64,000 nt of DNA from Edolisoma coerulescens (lineage: Eukaryota; Chordata; Aves; Passeriformes; Campephagidae). Made by a program: the position numbers and the translations under genes. The notes below the pieces were generated by a model. The model was not told the origin of the DNA. It worked only from the letters and a program-made list of their open reading frames with translations, and ran no database searches. The stretch lies in the NCBI GenBank assembly GCA_013397115.1, contig VWZW01006868.1:1406784-1470783 (forward strand). Direction: 5' to 3'. Below, one piece after another: positions 25,061 through 36,800 of the stretch. The number at the start of each line of letters is the position of its first letter. Position 1 is the stretch's first letter.

Positions 25061-27420
25061 TGACATTAAGAAACCTCATGATTTTGCCTTTGTGCTCCCC
25101 AAAGCTGCTCCCCCATGCTGGAGCATTCAGTGATGTCCACAAGAGGCTTTCCCACTGCCTTAGCTGAGCTGGAAGACTTACTTGACAGAATTCTTGCTTC
25201 ATTTATGCCTTTAGCCTTGACATGTAGCCCTTCAAAATGGGGCCCATATGACAGTGTCCTTGAAAAACCTTACATGGTTGAGAAAATAGGAAAATGGAAA
25301 AAAGGAGCTCTGGAGAAGAATGTGTATCTGGCAAATATGACCTTCTGACTCATTTTTTGGCCTTGCTTATCATGCTCTTCTAGCAGTTACGATTAGTATT
25401 GCCGTAATAAAAAGAAGTACTTCTTTATTCTTCAACTTTTTAGTAGGTTCTTTGCCAAGTTGCTGGATGCTGCTGACACTCAGATTAGACTGACACTTCA
25501 CAGTTCAGGTCATGCATCAAAGCTTCTGCTTGCTTTGACCAAGGTGAGATGAGCAACAGCCTACAACTAATTTCAGGGTATTGAAAGGCAGCTGAAATCA
25601 GGCATCAGAAGTAAAACTGGCTCAAGAAGAGCTGTACACTTGTTTCTGTTACTTTATTGTAGCCTTGGAGAGTGCAGTCAGTGCCTGCTGAAAGCCAGAT
25701 TCATTAGACATTTACAGGTGTGTGAAGCAATGGTTGAGCCTCAGTAAATCCACTTTAAAACCATCAATACATTATACTCAGGAGCAGGTCTGCTTTTTTT
25801 TTTTTTATTTTAAGTGGCTTTATAGGCTGCACTCTACTGGGCTTCAGTATTTTGTCAGTGAGTAGTGGCCATTTGTTCTTTCCAGTGCTGGCTAAAATGT
25901 CTTTCGGATTGACAGTTGTTTTAAAGATGCAGTGTTTATGTTTGAGGTCAATATTCTACAAAATTGCATCAAAATCTGAGATTAGAAGGTGTGTAATTAC
26001 TTGCAATATTGGTGATACTGCTTTGCCCTATCACCCTGCTGTATTCAGCCTTACTATCCCCACAAGTAGATCTTGTCCATCCTCAGTTGCTGAAATTGAA
26101 TTAATAATTGGATATGTAAGAGTCTGCCGCAGATTCTCAGTGTCAGGAACTGCCAGATCTGGTAGCCTGGCTGAGCTGAGGTTGCTGAGGGTCCATAACC
26201 CCACATGTGACTGGGTTACCTTTTACACTTCTGTGTGTGCAGGGATCAGGCTTTTATCACATAACCTAACTCCTAGGCACCTGTTTTCTTATCAACATAA
26301 ATGTACACAACGAGCAGAACCACCACATGAAGCTGTGCAAGAAAGGACCCCTGAGCAGTCCCAAAATAAAGTTGCTGGCAGTGTTACTGTGGCTTCTATG
26401 AAGTGACAGCTCTATCTGACACCATCCACATACATACTGTGAAGTCCATCCCACTTGTATTTTTCACACTTACGTCTCCATTCCATTCCACAGCACAGCT
26501 CTCCATGAACCTCTGCCACACAAGGCCTCTTTCCACTTCAAAACACATTTCTTTATCTCTCGCTGCTTTCTTGCAGACAGAGGGATTTCTCTCCATCATA
26601 TTGATGGAAGCCTCCCCACAATAATGTCTGGGACATTCAGTTCTGGTAAAATTTCCTTGAATCTTGGATAGAGCTCTTTACAGAGATCTTTGTAGAAAAA
26701 ATATACTTGACTTCGCAAATTTCTCCAATCATCTGCATACTCAGACAAAGTGTCCATGCTTCTCCCACATACACAGGTTCAGTTTTCGGCCTAGGTGAGA
26801 ACTGGGAGAGCCAAGCCTAGTGCTCAGGTGACAATAAAATTATTATCTGGCCCTTATACTTTACAAGACATTTCCCCTTTGTACTTCCTGCTCCTATTAT
26901 TTTCTGGATTTTAGTTATAAGTCTCACTGGCTGGCCAGGTGTAGCATCTCAGTGATACGATTCCATCATTGTCATCCTCCATGACCGAGTATGGAAAGGA
27001 GGTAAGGTAATTCTGCAGTGGGGGGAAAGAAACCCCACATACATTGCCCTCAGGTATCCTGTGGAGCTCCAAAACCAGTGAGTGCTCTTTCCTCATCCAC
27101 TGTTACTTGAGTTTGTTCAGATAAACATTTTCAGACATTGTACATGACCCCTTTCAGTCAGAACTTCCAACTATTGACCAAACTGCCAGTGAGACAGTCT
27201 GGAAATTACGTCCTGCAAGTTTACAGGACACACTAGGGCTTCAACATCCCGGACCATACAGGTGAGGAAGGGTGACAGAATACATGCTGATGGACTCAGA
27301 CATTACAGGTAACTTACATAAATCCCTCATTCAGTCTGTATGTGAGAACTTTGGTGGGCATTGCCTGCCAGTGATAGTTGTGGGAGAGCTCCCATATCAA
27401 GGAAGAAGTACGGATGGTTT
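25061..27420. other. Moderately GC-richer region, unidentified; holds the longest open frame
   Basis: Composition is more balanced than in the flanks. The longest open frame of the window lies here, 184 codons at 25852-26406 on the plus strand. It starts at a TTG, has no recognisable domain, and its amino-acid order does not suggest a folded family I know. The region carries no clear transposon ends. A run of 13 T at 25794-25806 precedes the frame. Possibilities include an old transposon, a decayed gene or plain unique DNA, and I cannot choose between them. Confidence 0.3.
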
Positions 27421-29548
27421 GTTTTTGAGGCAATAGACACTTATAGCAGATAGACAGATGGATATAACAACAGTTATGGTTAAAAAGCTGATGTCCACAT
27501 AGGAAAGATTTAAACAGCTGGCTGATTTAAGAAATTATTACTATTTCTTTTTTTTTTTTTTTATGTATAGATTTGTTTTACATGGAAGAGTTCTCACCTA
27601 AGCCAGTTCTTGATTGACAAAGCCTTGTTTAAAAATGCCTAAAGCAAACTTTTGCAGTCTTTAAATCTAGATGCAACTGCAATTTATCATGGAAATAAGG
27701 GAATTGGCTTTTTTTACCACCTATGTTGCAAGAGAACCTTGCAATATTTAGATGACATGAAGCTGGAGGAGGTGGTCCAGAAACAGTGTGAATGCCTTTG
27801 CACCAATATCTGCTGGTGTTTGGAGAGAGTTGACATTTTTGACATTTCTTGGTCCTCGAAAGAAATCTGCAAGTGAAAGACCTGACTAATAAAGGTCTTG
27901 CTCAGTCTAGAATTTCTGTTAATCTAATTAAAAAAATGCTAATATGTATTTTAGACTGACAGGCATCTGTGAGTCACATTTAGTGCAAAACTCTTCAGTC
28001 ATGAAGCCAGATGACAACCAACAGGTGTAAGATCCATTCATTTTCAATGTTTACCAGTCACAGAATTGTAGCCTGGATTAGCCTTGGCTCATGTTGTCTC
28101 CTGCTGAGTGTCATGGTTGTGCATGGGAAGGGAGCAGACAGACAATTTAAGGACACAAGTTCATAGAAAATTGGATTTCATTAGTCTACTGAATATCAAG
28201 AAAATTGTTTCATATCACAAATGTCATAAAAATTAAGGGGAGACAGAGTGACTTTGAACAACCTCACAAAACAGTGAAAAAATATGCAGTGAAGAAAAAT
28301 CTTTAACAAATTATTTTGTATATTTATACGATTTTCAAGAAAAAACTTCTCCTGCTTAAGACAAGCATTGAGGGTGCCAGACAGGTGACTGAGAGAACAT
28401 ATTCCCTGCATTTAGAACCAACTCAAATGAGGAGACCAGCTTAAGTGGATAATGAATATAAAAACAGCAACATGAAGGTCACTTTAGCAATTAAAAAGAT
28501 CAAGTGAATGTTAGAGATATTCTGAGTGGTGCTGAAATGATTTTGTATACATGCAACCAGCGAGCAACGATTCAAGTGTCAGCCTGTAGCAGAATAGGTA
28601 GCTTTGTTTTTATTAACTGCAAGACAAGGATGCCTCCTTCCCAGTTTCATTTTCACCTTCCTAAAAGAGCTTTACTGAAGGATACTAGAACTATACATAA
28701 TACTGTACATATGAAATAAGGGGGGTTGTGTGTTTATTTGGGATTTTCTGATGGTTTTTTCGTGGGATGGTTTTTTTTTTCCATAGGAGTGCTATACTGA
28801 AGCAAATAATATCTGAAAAGAACAGAGAAGTTTAGAATTTTAGGTTCAAGCCTTTTGCAAAGAAGTACAGGTTTAAACATGCACCAACTAGTCACTGTCA
28901 TATTCAATTCAATGAGTTAGGAGAAAACAGTATGAAAAATATTTTTATAAAACCCCACAAAAGTCTGGGGAGTCAGGAATTACACACCAATACCAGAAAA
29001 ACAAGGCTAGTAATTTTGAACTTTGTCTTACTGAAGATGAAGTGGTGTGTAACAATACCTGAAAAGAAATCAGGGGTTTCAAGGGGTCTTCTAAAGGCAA
29101 ATCCAGTGAACGAGATCCCCTGCCACGTCACGAGTATGACTCATTGGGGTCGCATCTTGTTCCCTAAATACACAAGTTAATTGATATTTTGAAAGCTATA
29201 AAATACCTGGGACATCTGCTTGTAGCTGCTGTTTGTGACACAGAACACCTACAAAATACTTGCTTCTTTCTAGACCAGTAGATGAAGGTCATAGGACACC
29301 TAAAATGGCACCATGTGCTTTTAGTTAGGAAACTGAATCCAATTCCATGCCTCTAGCAGAAACTGATTGCTCAACACAGAGAAAGGCAGCTACCCTTGCT
29401 GTATGATGCAGTGAATTTGTTGTCACTCTAGGCAGACACAATGAGTGACACTATAGCTAGACTGAAGGGAAACGGGGAAAAGAAGACACTGCTTTTTCTC
29501 TTTTACAGTAAAATATCTTAGTTCTGGGGTAAAAATCCTTGTTTAGAT
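27421..29548. other. AT-rich unique sequence, no gene seen
   Basis: A run of 15 T occurs at 27548-27562. Frames of 70-82 codons at 27652-27876, 28504-28719 and 28932-29180 have no recognisable motif. Nothing else could be supported. Confidence 0.55.
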
Positions 29549-29580
29549 AAAAAAAAAAGAAAAAAAAAGAAAAAAAAAGA
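29549..29580. repeat. (AAAAAAAAGA)3 decamer repeat
   Basis: Three exact AAAAAAAAGA units follow one another. This is a purine-only simple repeat. Confidence 0.9.
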
Positions 29581-30609
29581 GGATTGCTGTCTCTAGGAAA
29601 GCATAAGTTATGCCAAGCATTGAAAAACATATTCATAAGTTGAATTAGAGTATATGTGTTACAATTTTGAGATTGCAGTTACATGAAAGTTGTTAAGTGC
29701 AAAGCTTAACTGAAGAGGGAGATTGTGATAAAATTTCTTGGAAGCAGCAGTTATCAAAAGCTTGGCTTTTGAAAACTGGAAACTTGGGGGAGGTTGCACA
29801 CAGAGGCAGTGAGAGCATTTCAGTGAAGATTTGACTGTGGGTCTATGCTGAATTCTGGAATAACTGGCACATTTTCCCACGGTTCTTCACAATATAACCA
29901 CGAGCATGGTTGAGGGTAGTTGAACAGTGACACCTGTCCCCAGAAATCCTAGAGCCCACCCTGAATAATTACAACAATTCCATAGCTGTGAGTATGCAGA
30001 AATGAATCATAACGAAAGATGTGAATGAGAGTTCTGCGGAGAAATTCAGCAATCAGATACTACATGTGCAAGTGCTGTACTGAGGACACAGCCCACAGTG
30101 ATGAAGAGTTACTCAGATGTAGGAACAAGGTCCAAAGGGTAGCAGATCTCTTTCTTGGGTCAAAGAAATAGAGATATAGGAATGTTTCCTGTCTGTGTAC
30201 TGTCCTCACGTCTGTCTGTTACTAAAAGAGAGAGAACAGGCAGGAGAGAGCCTGGCAAGACACACATTCAAGATCATTGAGGAACTTCTCATTTAGATTT
30301 GGGTCATCTGAGCATGCAAACTGCGTGCTGACAGGGCAAAGACAGAAGAAAGTAGTGTGTGTAGTTCTGCAGAAATTCTGCAAGTCACTTCTCAAGCCTA
30401 GGAGCTTGTTTCTCAAATACTAAGCAATAATAATATTATGCATTACAAATAATCACAGATCTACTGCTACTCTGTAACAGTCATTGAGAGACCCACATAA
30501 ATGATATTTAGAAATCAATATATGTATCAGACTTGCTACATCTATAATTTACTAGATAATGTTTTTCTGATATACCAAACATAACAGTCAGGAGAATTAT
30601 AGGAAGTGC
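29581..30609. other. Unique sequence, no gene seen
   Basis: No transposon or gene was recognised before the CR1 fragment that begins near 30610. Confidence 0.55.
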
Positions 30610-31215
30610 AAAACTGTTTTTCAGCATGGACTGGTGTACGGGTTCTTTTCTTCCCAGGTTTGGGACTCTGCACTTCCCCATGTTGAATGGCATGAGGTTC
30701 CCAACAGTCCAGCCCATTTCTCCACTCTGTCAAGGTCCCTCTGGATGGCAGCACAGCCCTCTGACATATCAGCTACTCCTCACAGTTTAGTGTCTGCAGG
30801 AAATCTACTGCAGGTGCACTCTGGCCCCTCACCCACATCATTTAGGAAGATGTTGAACCAGATTGAACTCTGGTCTATATTGCTAATTTCTGGCCTCCAA
30901 CTAGGCTTAGTGGAGCCACTGACCACCACCCTCTAGGCCCTACCATTAATTTCAATCTACCTTGCTGTCTTCTCGCCCAGTCCGTACACCAACAGGCTGT
31001 CCATAATGATCTTCGAGACAGTGTCAAATTCCTTACTGAAATCAAGGTAAACAAATCCACTGCTCCCCTGATATTTACCAAGGCATTTAATTCTTGAAGT
31101 TTCTCGGGTTGGTCAGCCATGACTTCCCCCAATGAAACTATGATGACTACTCCTGATGACCTTCTTGTCCTTCAGGTGCCATGAAATTACTTTTATCCTA
31201 AGCAGATGTTCATTC
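30610..31215 (-). mobile_element. CR1 LINE fragment: ORF2 reverse-transcriptase domain, dead
   Basis: Translated on the minus strand with frame shifts, this segment follows the CR1 reverse transcriptase from upstream to downstream. It has EHLLRIKVISWHLKD near 31190, then a KSCLTNL-like region, then LDFSKEFDTV (31017-31046), the RT motif normally written FSKAFDT. Next come WRPEIS, FNIFLNDVGEGPECT and finally NLMPFNMGKCR (30660-30700). The catalytic FADD motif is damaged: the frame reads FPADTKL, followed at once by a stop (about 30785-30810). The 3' part of the element is missing below 30610. Family knowledge: this domain primes reverse transcription at nicked DNA. This copy cannot encode an active enzyme. 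Its higher-coordinate neighbour at 31290-31700 is CR1 ORF1 on the same strand and in the expected order. Confidence 0.9.
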
Positions 31216-31289
31216 TTAAATTGTTTCTGGAGTCATAAAAACTAAACCGTGTTTCTGTCATCAGCTTTGCAACCAGTTGTTGGCATACA

Positions 31290-31700
31290 GTATCACCTTT
31301 CCCCCTTTACCCTCAGGATTCAGAACACAGGCCAGGCCCCTAGAGCTCTGCAGTCACTATGGATAGTCTCCAGATTTTCCCATTGTTGCCCACAGGAAAA
31401 AACTTCTGGGGATAATACTCAGAGGGCTGGACACATTTCAGCAGTCTCTCTGCAACCTCTTGGATCCAGGCATCCCTAAGCAGCAAAATTTTTAGACAAC
31501 AGGTCAGGCTGGCAGGCAGGTTTCTCTGTGCCTTGCAGCAGGGAGTCACCCACTACTGTCCCTCACCACTCACTGCTGGTGGTGTACCATGGGGCAGGGT
31601 CACTTGATCCAGATGTCTCACTAGAATGCACATCTGGCTCCTCTTCAGCTTTGAGGTCAGTAGACCTGTTCTGTGGTGACAAACCACTTACTTTTGTTGC
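31290..31700 (-). mobile_element. CR1 LINE fragment: ORF1 esterase-like region, dead
   Basis: On the minus strand this reads as part of CR1 ORF1, which in birds carries an esterase-like domain. The clearest block is EVAERLLKCVQPSEYYP followed by a PVGNN stretch (frame 31340-31549), matching the conserved V-R-D-V-A-x-x-L plus YYP block of that protein. Upstream, a VVRDSS stretch just before an in-frame stop aligns with the VVGDS nucleophile-serine motif, so the catalytic serine block is degraded. The fragment lies on the 5' side of the ORF2 segment at 30610-31215 in the same orientation. A single CR1 copy that lost the end of ORF1, the endonuclease and the start of the RT is the simplest reading. 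Two independent fragments are the alternative. Confidence 0.72.
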
Positions 31701-33280
31701 TTCTTCTATTGTATTTTCCCAAGTTGCAGAGATAGGATTTAATTGTTATCCGAGTAGTGTAACTTCCCACTGTATCTTATTATTGTACCCTGGCATGCAC
31801 TGTTTGACAGAGGAAATAATTTGACAGAGATCCTTTCACTGATTTGTGCTTCTGGCCACTGGTGTGGCTGGTGATGAGACAATTACTCACAAAAAGATTT
31901 GATGAAACCAGACAGAGCTACTAGTCAGAAAAAAAAAAAGCCTCATTTTCTGTGTTTGGAGAATAGAGCTATTCCCAGAGATCAACAAAACTCCTTTCTA
32001 TGTCCTGGGGAATGCATTATAAGCAGTTTTAGACAAGACTACTTAAAACAGAAGTATGAGTGGAAAGCGGGGTTTTGGGAAATGCTTCAGCAATGGTAAA
32101 ATATTTGAAAATTCTTCAACATGACTGAACGTCCAGGTTTTGATGAAAGCTCCTATTTGAGTCAATGACCTGTGGGTGTAGGGCAAAACAGAGTGTGCAA
32201 GTAGAGGTTAGTACCAAAAATGCTTGGTAGTTCAGTCCATTTACTTATTTGTAATTTGTATTTACAATTTTTGATTACCAAACAAATTGGCCAGAAATGC
32301 TGGAGTTTATAGCTAAGCTAAAGCATAAGTCAGGGATTGCTCCTGGAGAATGTCTTTATTTTGAGACTCAACTGAAAACAATACAACGTTGCTTTCAGTT
32401 TCCACATGAATACCTTCTTTTCCTCTTTCAGAAGGGTTTTAGCTTAGTTTTAGTTTTAGTTACTGCTATATGTGAATTTACACTTTGTCAGTCCCACATC
32501 ATTCAATAAATTTCTTTCTTGCCTTGCAAGGTTGTTGGTCATCAAGGACATAAATCAAAAGGTCTCTGCATCATTTTTGCATTTATTTCCCCTGCATACA
32601 ATGCTTTTCCCACTTCTTTTACTTTTTCTAATTCTCAGAATCTTTGTAGTAGTTTTCAACTCTCAGATTCAGACTTTTGCTTGTGCTCTGATAAACCTTT
32701 TGCTTCTATTCTTAGAACAGTCTCCTGTCTCATGAAGAAATATTTCCACAAATAATTTTTCTTCACACACGTGAATAGTTATACAGTATGTTCTCTCCTT
32801 TTGATGTGTCCTTTGTACTTTAGATTAAGGTGCTAAAGATTCAGTCTATGTATCACGGAAATGTATGACATGTTTAATAAATCAATCCTAAAAATAGTCA
32901 TCTCAGTACTTTCTAAACTTCAGAATATTATATTTAATGAATCTATTTAAGGGAATAATCTTCCATATTTGCAATAGGTGTGAAATGTGTTATAAAAATA
33001 TAGATCTGCTACTTTACTAAAGTTTATAAAGGCTGAAGGAAGTTTCTGTCTTTCATAGTAATAGAGTGCATATCACATATCAAAAAAGATAAAAATGAGG
33101 TATACATGCACACAAAAATAAAAACATTTGGTTTTGTTTGTTGTTTTTTTTGTGTTCAGAACTTCATTTGAAATCATGAAAAAAAAGTTAAAACCAAACA
33201 TAGCTAAGATGAATTGAACAAAATTTTTGTTTGTTAGCTGTTACTATTCAGTCTTTTTATGGAACTGCTTTTTCTATATG
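31701..33280. other. AT-rich unique sequence, no gene seen
   Basis: No transposon or gene was recognised. Frames of 70-98 codons have no motif. Confidence 0.55.
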
Positions 33281-33285
33281 ACAAG

Positions 33286-33871
33286 GGTGCTGGGGTTTGG
33301 GCTTGGGTAGAGTTAATTTTCTTCGCAGTGGCTGGTTTGGGGGTGTGTTTTGGATTTGTGTTAATACGCACAATACACAGGGTTGATAATACAAGATGGT
33401 TTTGTTACTCCTGAGTGGGGCTTACACAGAGCCAAGACCTTTTCTGCTTTTTGTACTGCCATGCTGGTGGGAAACTGGGAGGAGACTGCCAGGACAGGTG
33501 ACTCCCAATGACCGAAGGGATATTCCAGACCACGTGGCATCATGCTCAGTATATAAAGTGCAGGAAAGAAGAAGGAAAGGGGAGGACGTTTGGAGTGGGT
33601 GTTTTGTCTTCCCAAGTCACTGTTACACATGTTGGATCCTGGCTTTCCTGGAGATGGTTGAATGCCTGTCTGCCCATGGGAAGCAGTGAATGAATTTCTT
33701 GTTTTGCTTTGCTTGTGTGTGCAGCTATTTCTTTGCGTATTGAACTGTCTTTATCTCAGCCCACGAGTTTTTCAGCTTTTACTCTTTCAGTTCTCTTCCT
33801 GATCCTGCTGGTGGGGGAGTGAGGAAGTGGCTGCGTGGTATTTTGTGGCTGGCTGGGGTTAAACCATGAAA
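33286..33871 (+). mobile_element. Solo LTR of an avian endogenous retrovirus (586 bp)
   Basis: The sequence follows from end to end an LTR that recurs widely in bird genomes: GAGTTAATTTTCTTC near the 5' end, GCTTACACAGAGCCAAGACC, GGGATATTCCA, then a TATA box and CTTCCCAAGTCACTGTTAC. Further on come TTGTTTTGCTTTGC and a TATTGAACTGTCTTTATCTC stretch, with GCTGGGGTTAAACCA at the 3' end. The TATA box TATATAAAG is at 33550-33558. The usual poly(A) hexamer position carries ATTGAA (about 33739). Both terminal dinucleotides are mutated (TG to GG, CA to AA). No gag, pol or env sequence lies on either side, so this is the product of LTR-LTR recombination. The minus-strand frame of 89 codons inside it is not a gene. 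I do not know the exact Repbase family name. Confidence 0.88.
33550..33558 (+). promoter_or_regulatory. TATA box of the solo LTR
   Basis: TATATAAAG sits where the LTR promoter of this family has its TATA box, upstream of the purine-rich stretch that would mark the start of the transcribed part. Whether it is still used cannot be told from sequence. Confidence 0.6.
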
Positions 33872-33876
33872 ACAAG

Positions 33877-36800
33877 TGAGAAACAGGAGAACTTATGTTA
33901 AAATCCTTACTAAACCAAAATGTAGATTTGTATTCCTGCATCTGAGTCCAAAAGTGTAGTTTTGCATCAATGGAAGTATCTGAAGCAAGAATAACTCATA
34001 TTGTAGACTCTTATCAGTCCTGGATATAGAGTGAAACACAGATGAAGTGCAGCTAGAACACTGCTTTTCTTATGATCACTGAAACTACATTAAGCATTAT
34101 CTGAGGAAAACCCCGTGAAAGGAATTGATGTGAAAGATCTCCATTATTAGAAGGTATGTGTCAGAATCATGATTTTTGCAGGGAGTTCTATCCTTACCTT
34201 GCAATTGAATGATATATTCCATCAGATTTAACACAAAAAAATCACAAATGTAAACCATATTTGCTGTATATTCTTTTTGCTCTCTTTCAATAATATAGCA
34301 TAAATTACTTTAAAAGAAGAGATTCAAATTCCAAAACACTTCTAATATTTCAAATTGCATTTGCAGGTTTTGGAAGACCCATTGAAATGTCCATTTTTGG
34401 CATAACAATCTTGCTCCTTTTTATAAATCACACAAGATAATGCTTCTGATCAAACTTTTATTTATGAAAATTTTTCCTTGTGGTATACTCGTATCTAATT
34501 TTCTCCCTTAAGTCAGATTTGGTGGTGGTGTGGAAACACTTCTTATTTAAAATACTTGTCTCAGAGGCCTGTCTAGTCCACCGTTGCTCACTTTGCCCTG
34601 ACATTTATGCAGCAATACCTGCTTGGAGTTAATACAGTTAGGTAAGTCTGGGCAATGTTCCAAAAGGAACCATTTTGCTTTACAATGAAGCAATCCCCAC
34701 TCAACGCAGTCCCAGAAATATCCATACTTGGCTGAATGGCATATTTATGATTTCTCAATGTCATTTCATTTTTCTGAGTTCCATTAGTATTTGTAATATC
34801 AGTTGCAACTTATTTATTTCAGTCAACAGCATCAAGTCATTTGTAAGTCTGTTCTCAGAATTCATGAAATAAATCAATATGAGCAAAGGATTGTATTTTC
34901 GAGAACGTGCTTCCTTACTGGATGCTGAAAGATGTGTCTTCCAAACCAAGTAAGTATTTACTCAAAAAAACTATATTTTGCTTCTGTGTACTTTTGAAAA
35001 TTAGTCATTCCCAGTTTAATAAAGGGTTGTGCAAGCTCTTTCCCTTTGTCCATGATCACATGCAGCACCCATCAGCCACTTAAGAATGAAAAATTATTTC
35101 AGAGACTTATAATTTCTCATGACAGAGAGAAAGGCCATGTTTATGGAACTTAGTCCTAGACCACAATGAAAGGAAAATGTAGCATTTCTGTGATAGTGCT
35201 CTCATGCAGAGATTTTACCGTTCTCTCTTCATCCAGGATGATATTTGGATACAGAACACTGCATGTCAAGCAGCAGCTATACAGAAAGTCATGCTTGCAG
35301 CTAGACATGGGTAAAAAATTAAATCAAAAACAATGACAAGGGAAGCACAGAATTGTTCTGAAGCATGAACAAAGCCAAGGCAACATTTTTGTAATCTCAT
35401 CAGCTCCAATACTGATTCTCTTGGGGTGGCCCATGTCAAGTCACTGAATTTCACCAGCAGCATTACTTTGGGCATAAAAGATAGTAGTCATGCTTAACTA
35501 CCTGTATCATAAGATTCATGAAGATTCACTGGCTTGTACTTGTAGCATTTGAAGATAGGAATTTTAAATAAACACTTTCTTACTAAATACTGACTGACTA
35601 GTTTTATTATAATTCCAATAAGCTAGCTACCAGGAACATTTGTGCATTCAGTTCTCTACAAAAGTGCCTGTTTCAAACTGATAAGCATGCTTCTAAGTTC
35701 TGTAGCTGGAACACACGGTGTTAATGATGTGCCCTGTACTCCAAGCAGTATCTGGGTACAACTTCTCCTCAAATGTATGAAGACTAGACAGGGTTTAAAC
35801 TTCTGGTTGTAAACTCTTGTTCTTTAATTAGTTAGTGTAGTATCCCTGATGTTTACTGCAACCTGTCCAACACTTTTCTCTGCCCCTCACATGACGTCCT
35901 TATTGGGGATTTTATTAAAAAGCTCAAATTTCCAGGAGTTTAAAAATCGGGTATACATTTCAATTTTCAATGGACTTATTTGGGTATTCTTAGAACCTAT
36001 GAAATCACAGGCTCCATTTAATGTATCATGATCAGTAGATCTGTACCTATTAAATAGCTGACATTGATAACAGAATGCTAAAGAGATGGTCATTACTATT
36101 TACAGTAATAGCCTACATTTAGGAGGAAAAATAAATATACACAATAACTATTCCATTCAATTTTAAGGACTAGCCAAAGTGATTATTATCTTCATTTTTT
36201 AGCACTATACACTTGATCCATGCGTTACGTATCCACTACACTCACACTGAGAAAATGACTGAATTTCCACAACAACAATGCAAATTAGGATTTTGTGCAC
36301 TAAAATTTTATACAATACACAGTATGCTCACTGCAAGAACCCACTTCTGCTAAGTGGGTGTTAGGTGAGTATTTGGTGCTTACTTTAAAGTGGATCTGTC
36401 TTAAAATAGGTAAGAATACATAATAGGTGTCTCTAGAGATGATATCTTATGAACATCATTTTTGATTGGGTGCTTTGGGGTGTTAGCACATATATGAACT
36501 TGCTTTTAAAATAATAATAAGGGCAGTTAATCACATTTATTCAGATGCTTTGAGAATCCTTGACAAGTCAGAGTCATCAGAATATCAGATACAATTATTT
36601 AAAAACTAGTAGGAAAAAGTTCATAAACAATTCAACAGTCATTAGAAATATCCTCTTTGAGAGCATCCTCTTTACCCATAGGGAAAAGGAAGACATCAGT
36701 CTTGCATTTAGGGTTTCTAAAATAATTGGAATGTGATGGAAGAGTCCTGAAAACAAAGAGATTTATTTTCTAATAATGAAAGGAATAGTAGTAATTAAAC

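Larger units (their letters stand above)
33281..33876 (+). repeat. 5-bp target-site duplication ACAAG around solo LTR
   Basis: ACAAG occurs at 33281-33285 and again at 33872-33876, directly outside the LTR. A 5-bp duplication is typical of ERVL-type and some other endogenous retroviruses. Confidence 0.7.

Noticed and set aside
27280..27440. Protein-like open stretch of about 50 codons
   Set aside because: It has no splice signals in phase, no recognised domain, and a length within chance expectation.
33361..33630. Minus-strand frame of 89 codons and plus-strand frames at 33396-33693
   Set aside because: They lie entirely inside the solo LTR, which is non-coding in this family.
34823..34949. 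Exon-like segment between TTATTTATTTCAG and CAA/GTAAGT
   Set aside because: Two frames stop early and the third stops just before the donor, so it could only be non-coding. Such signal pairs are expected by chance.
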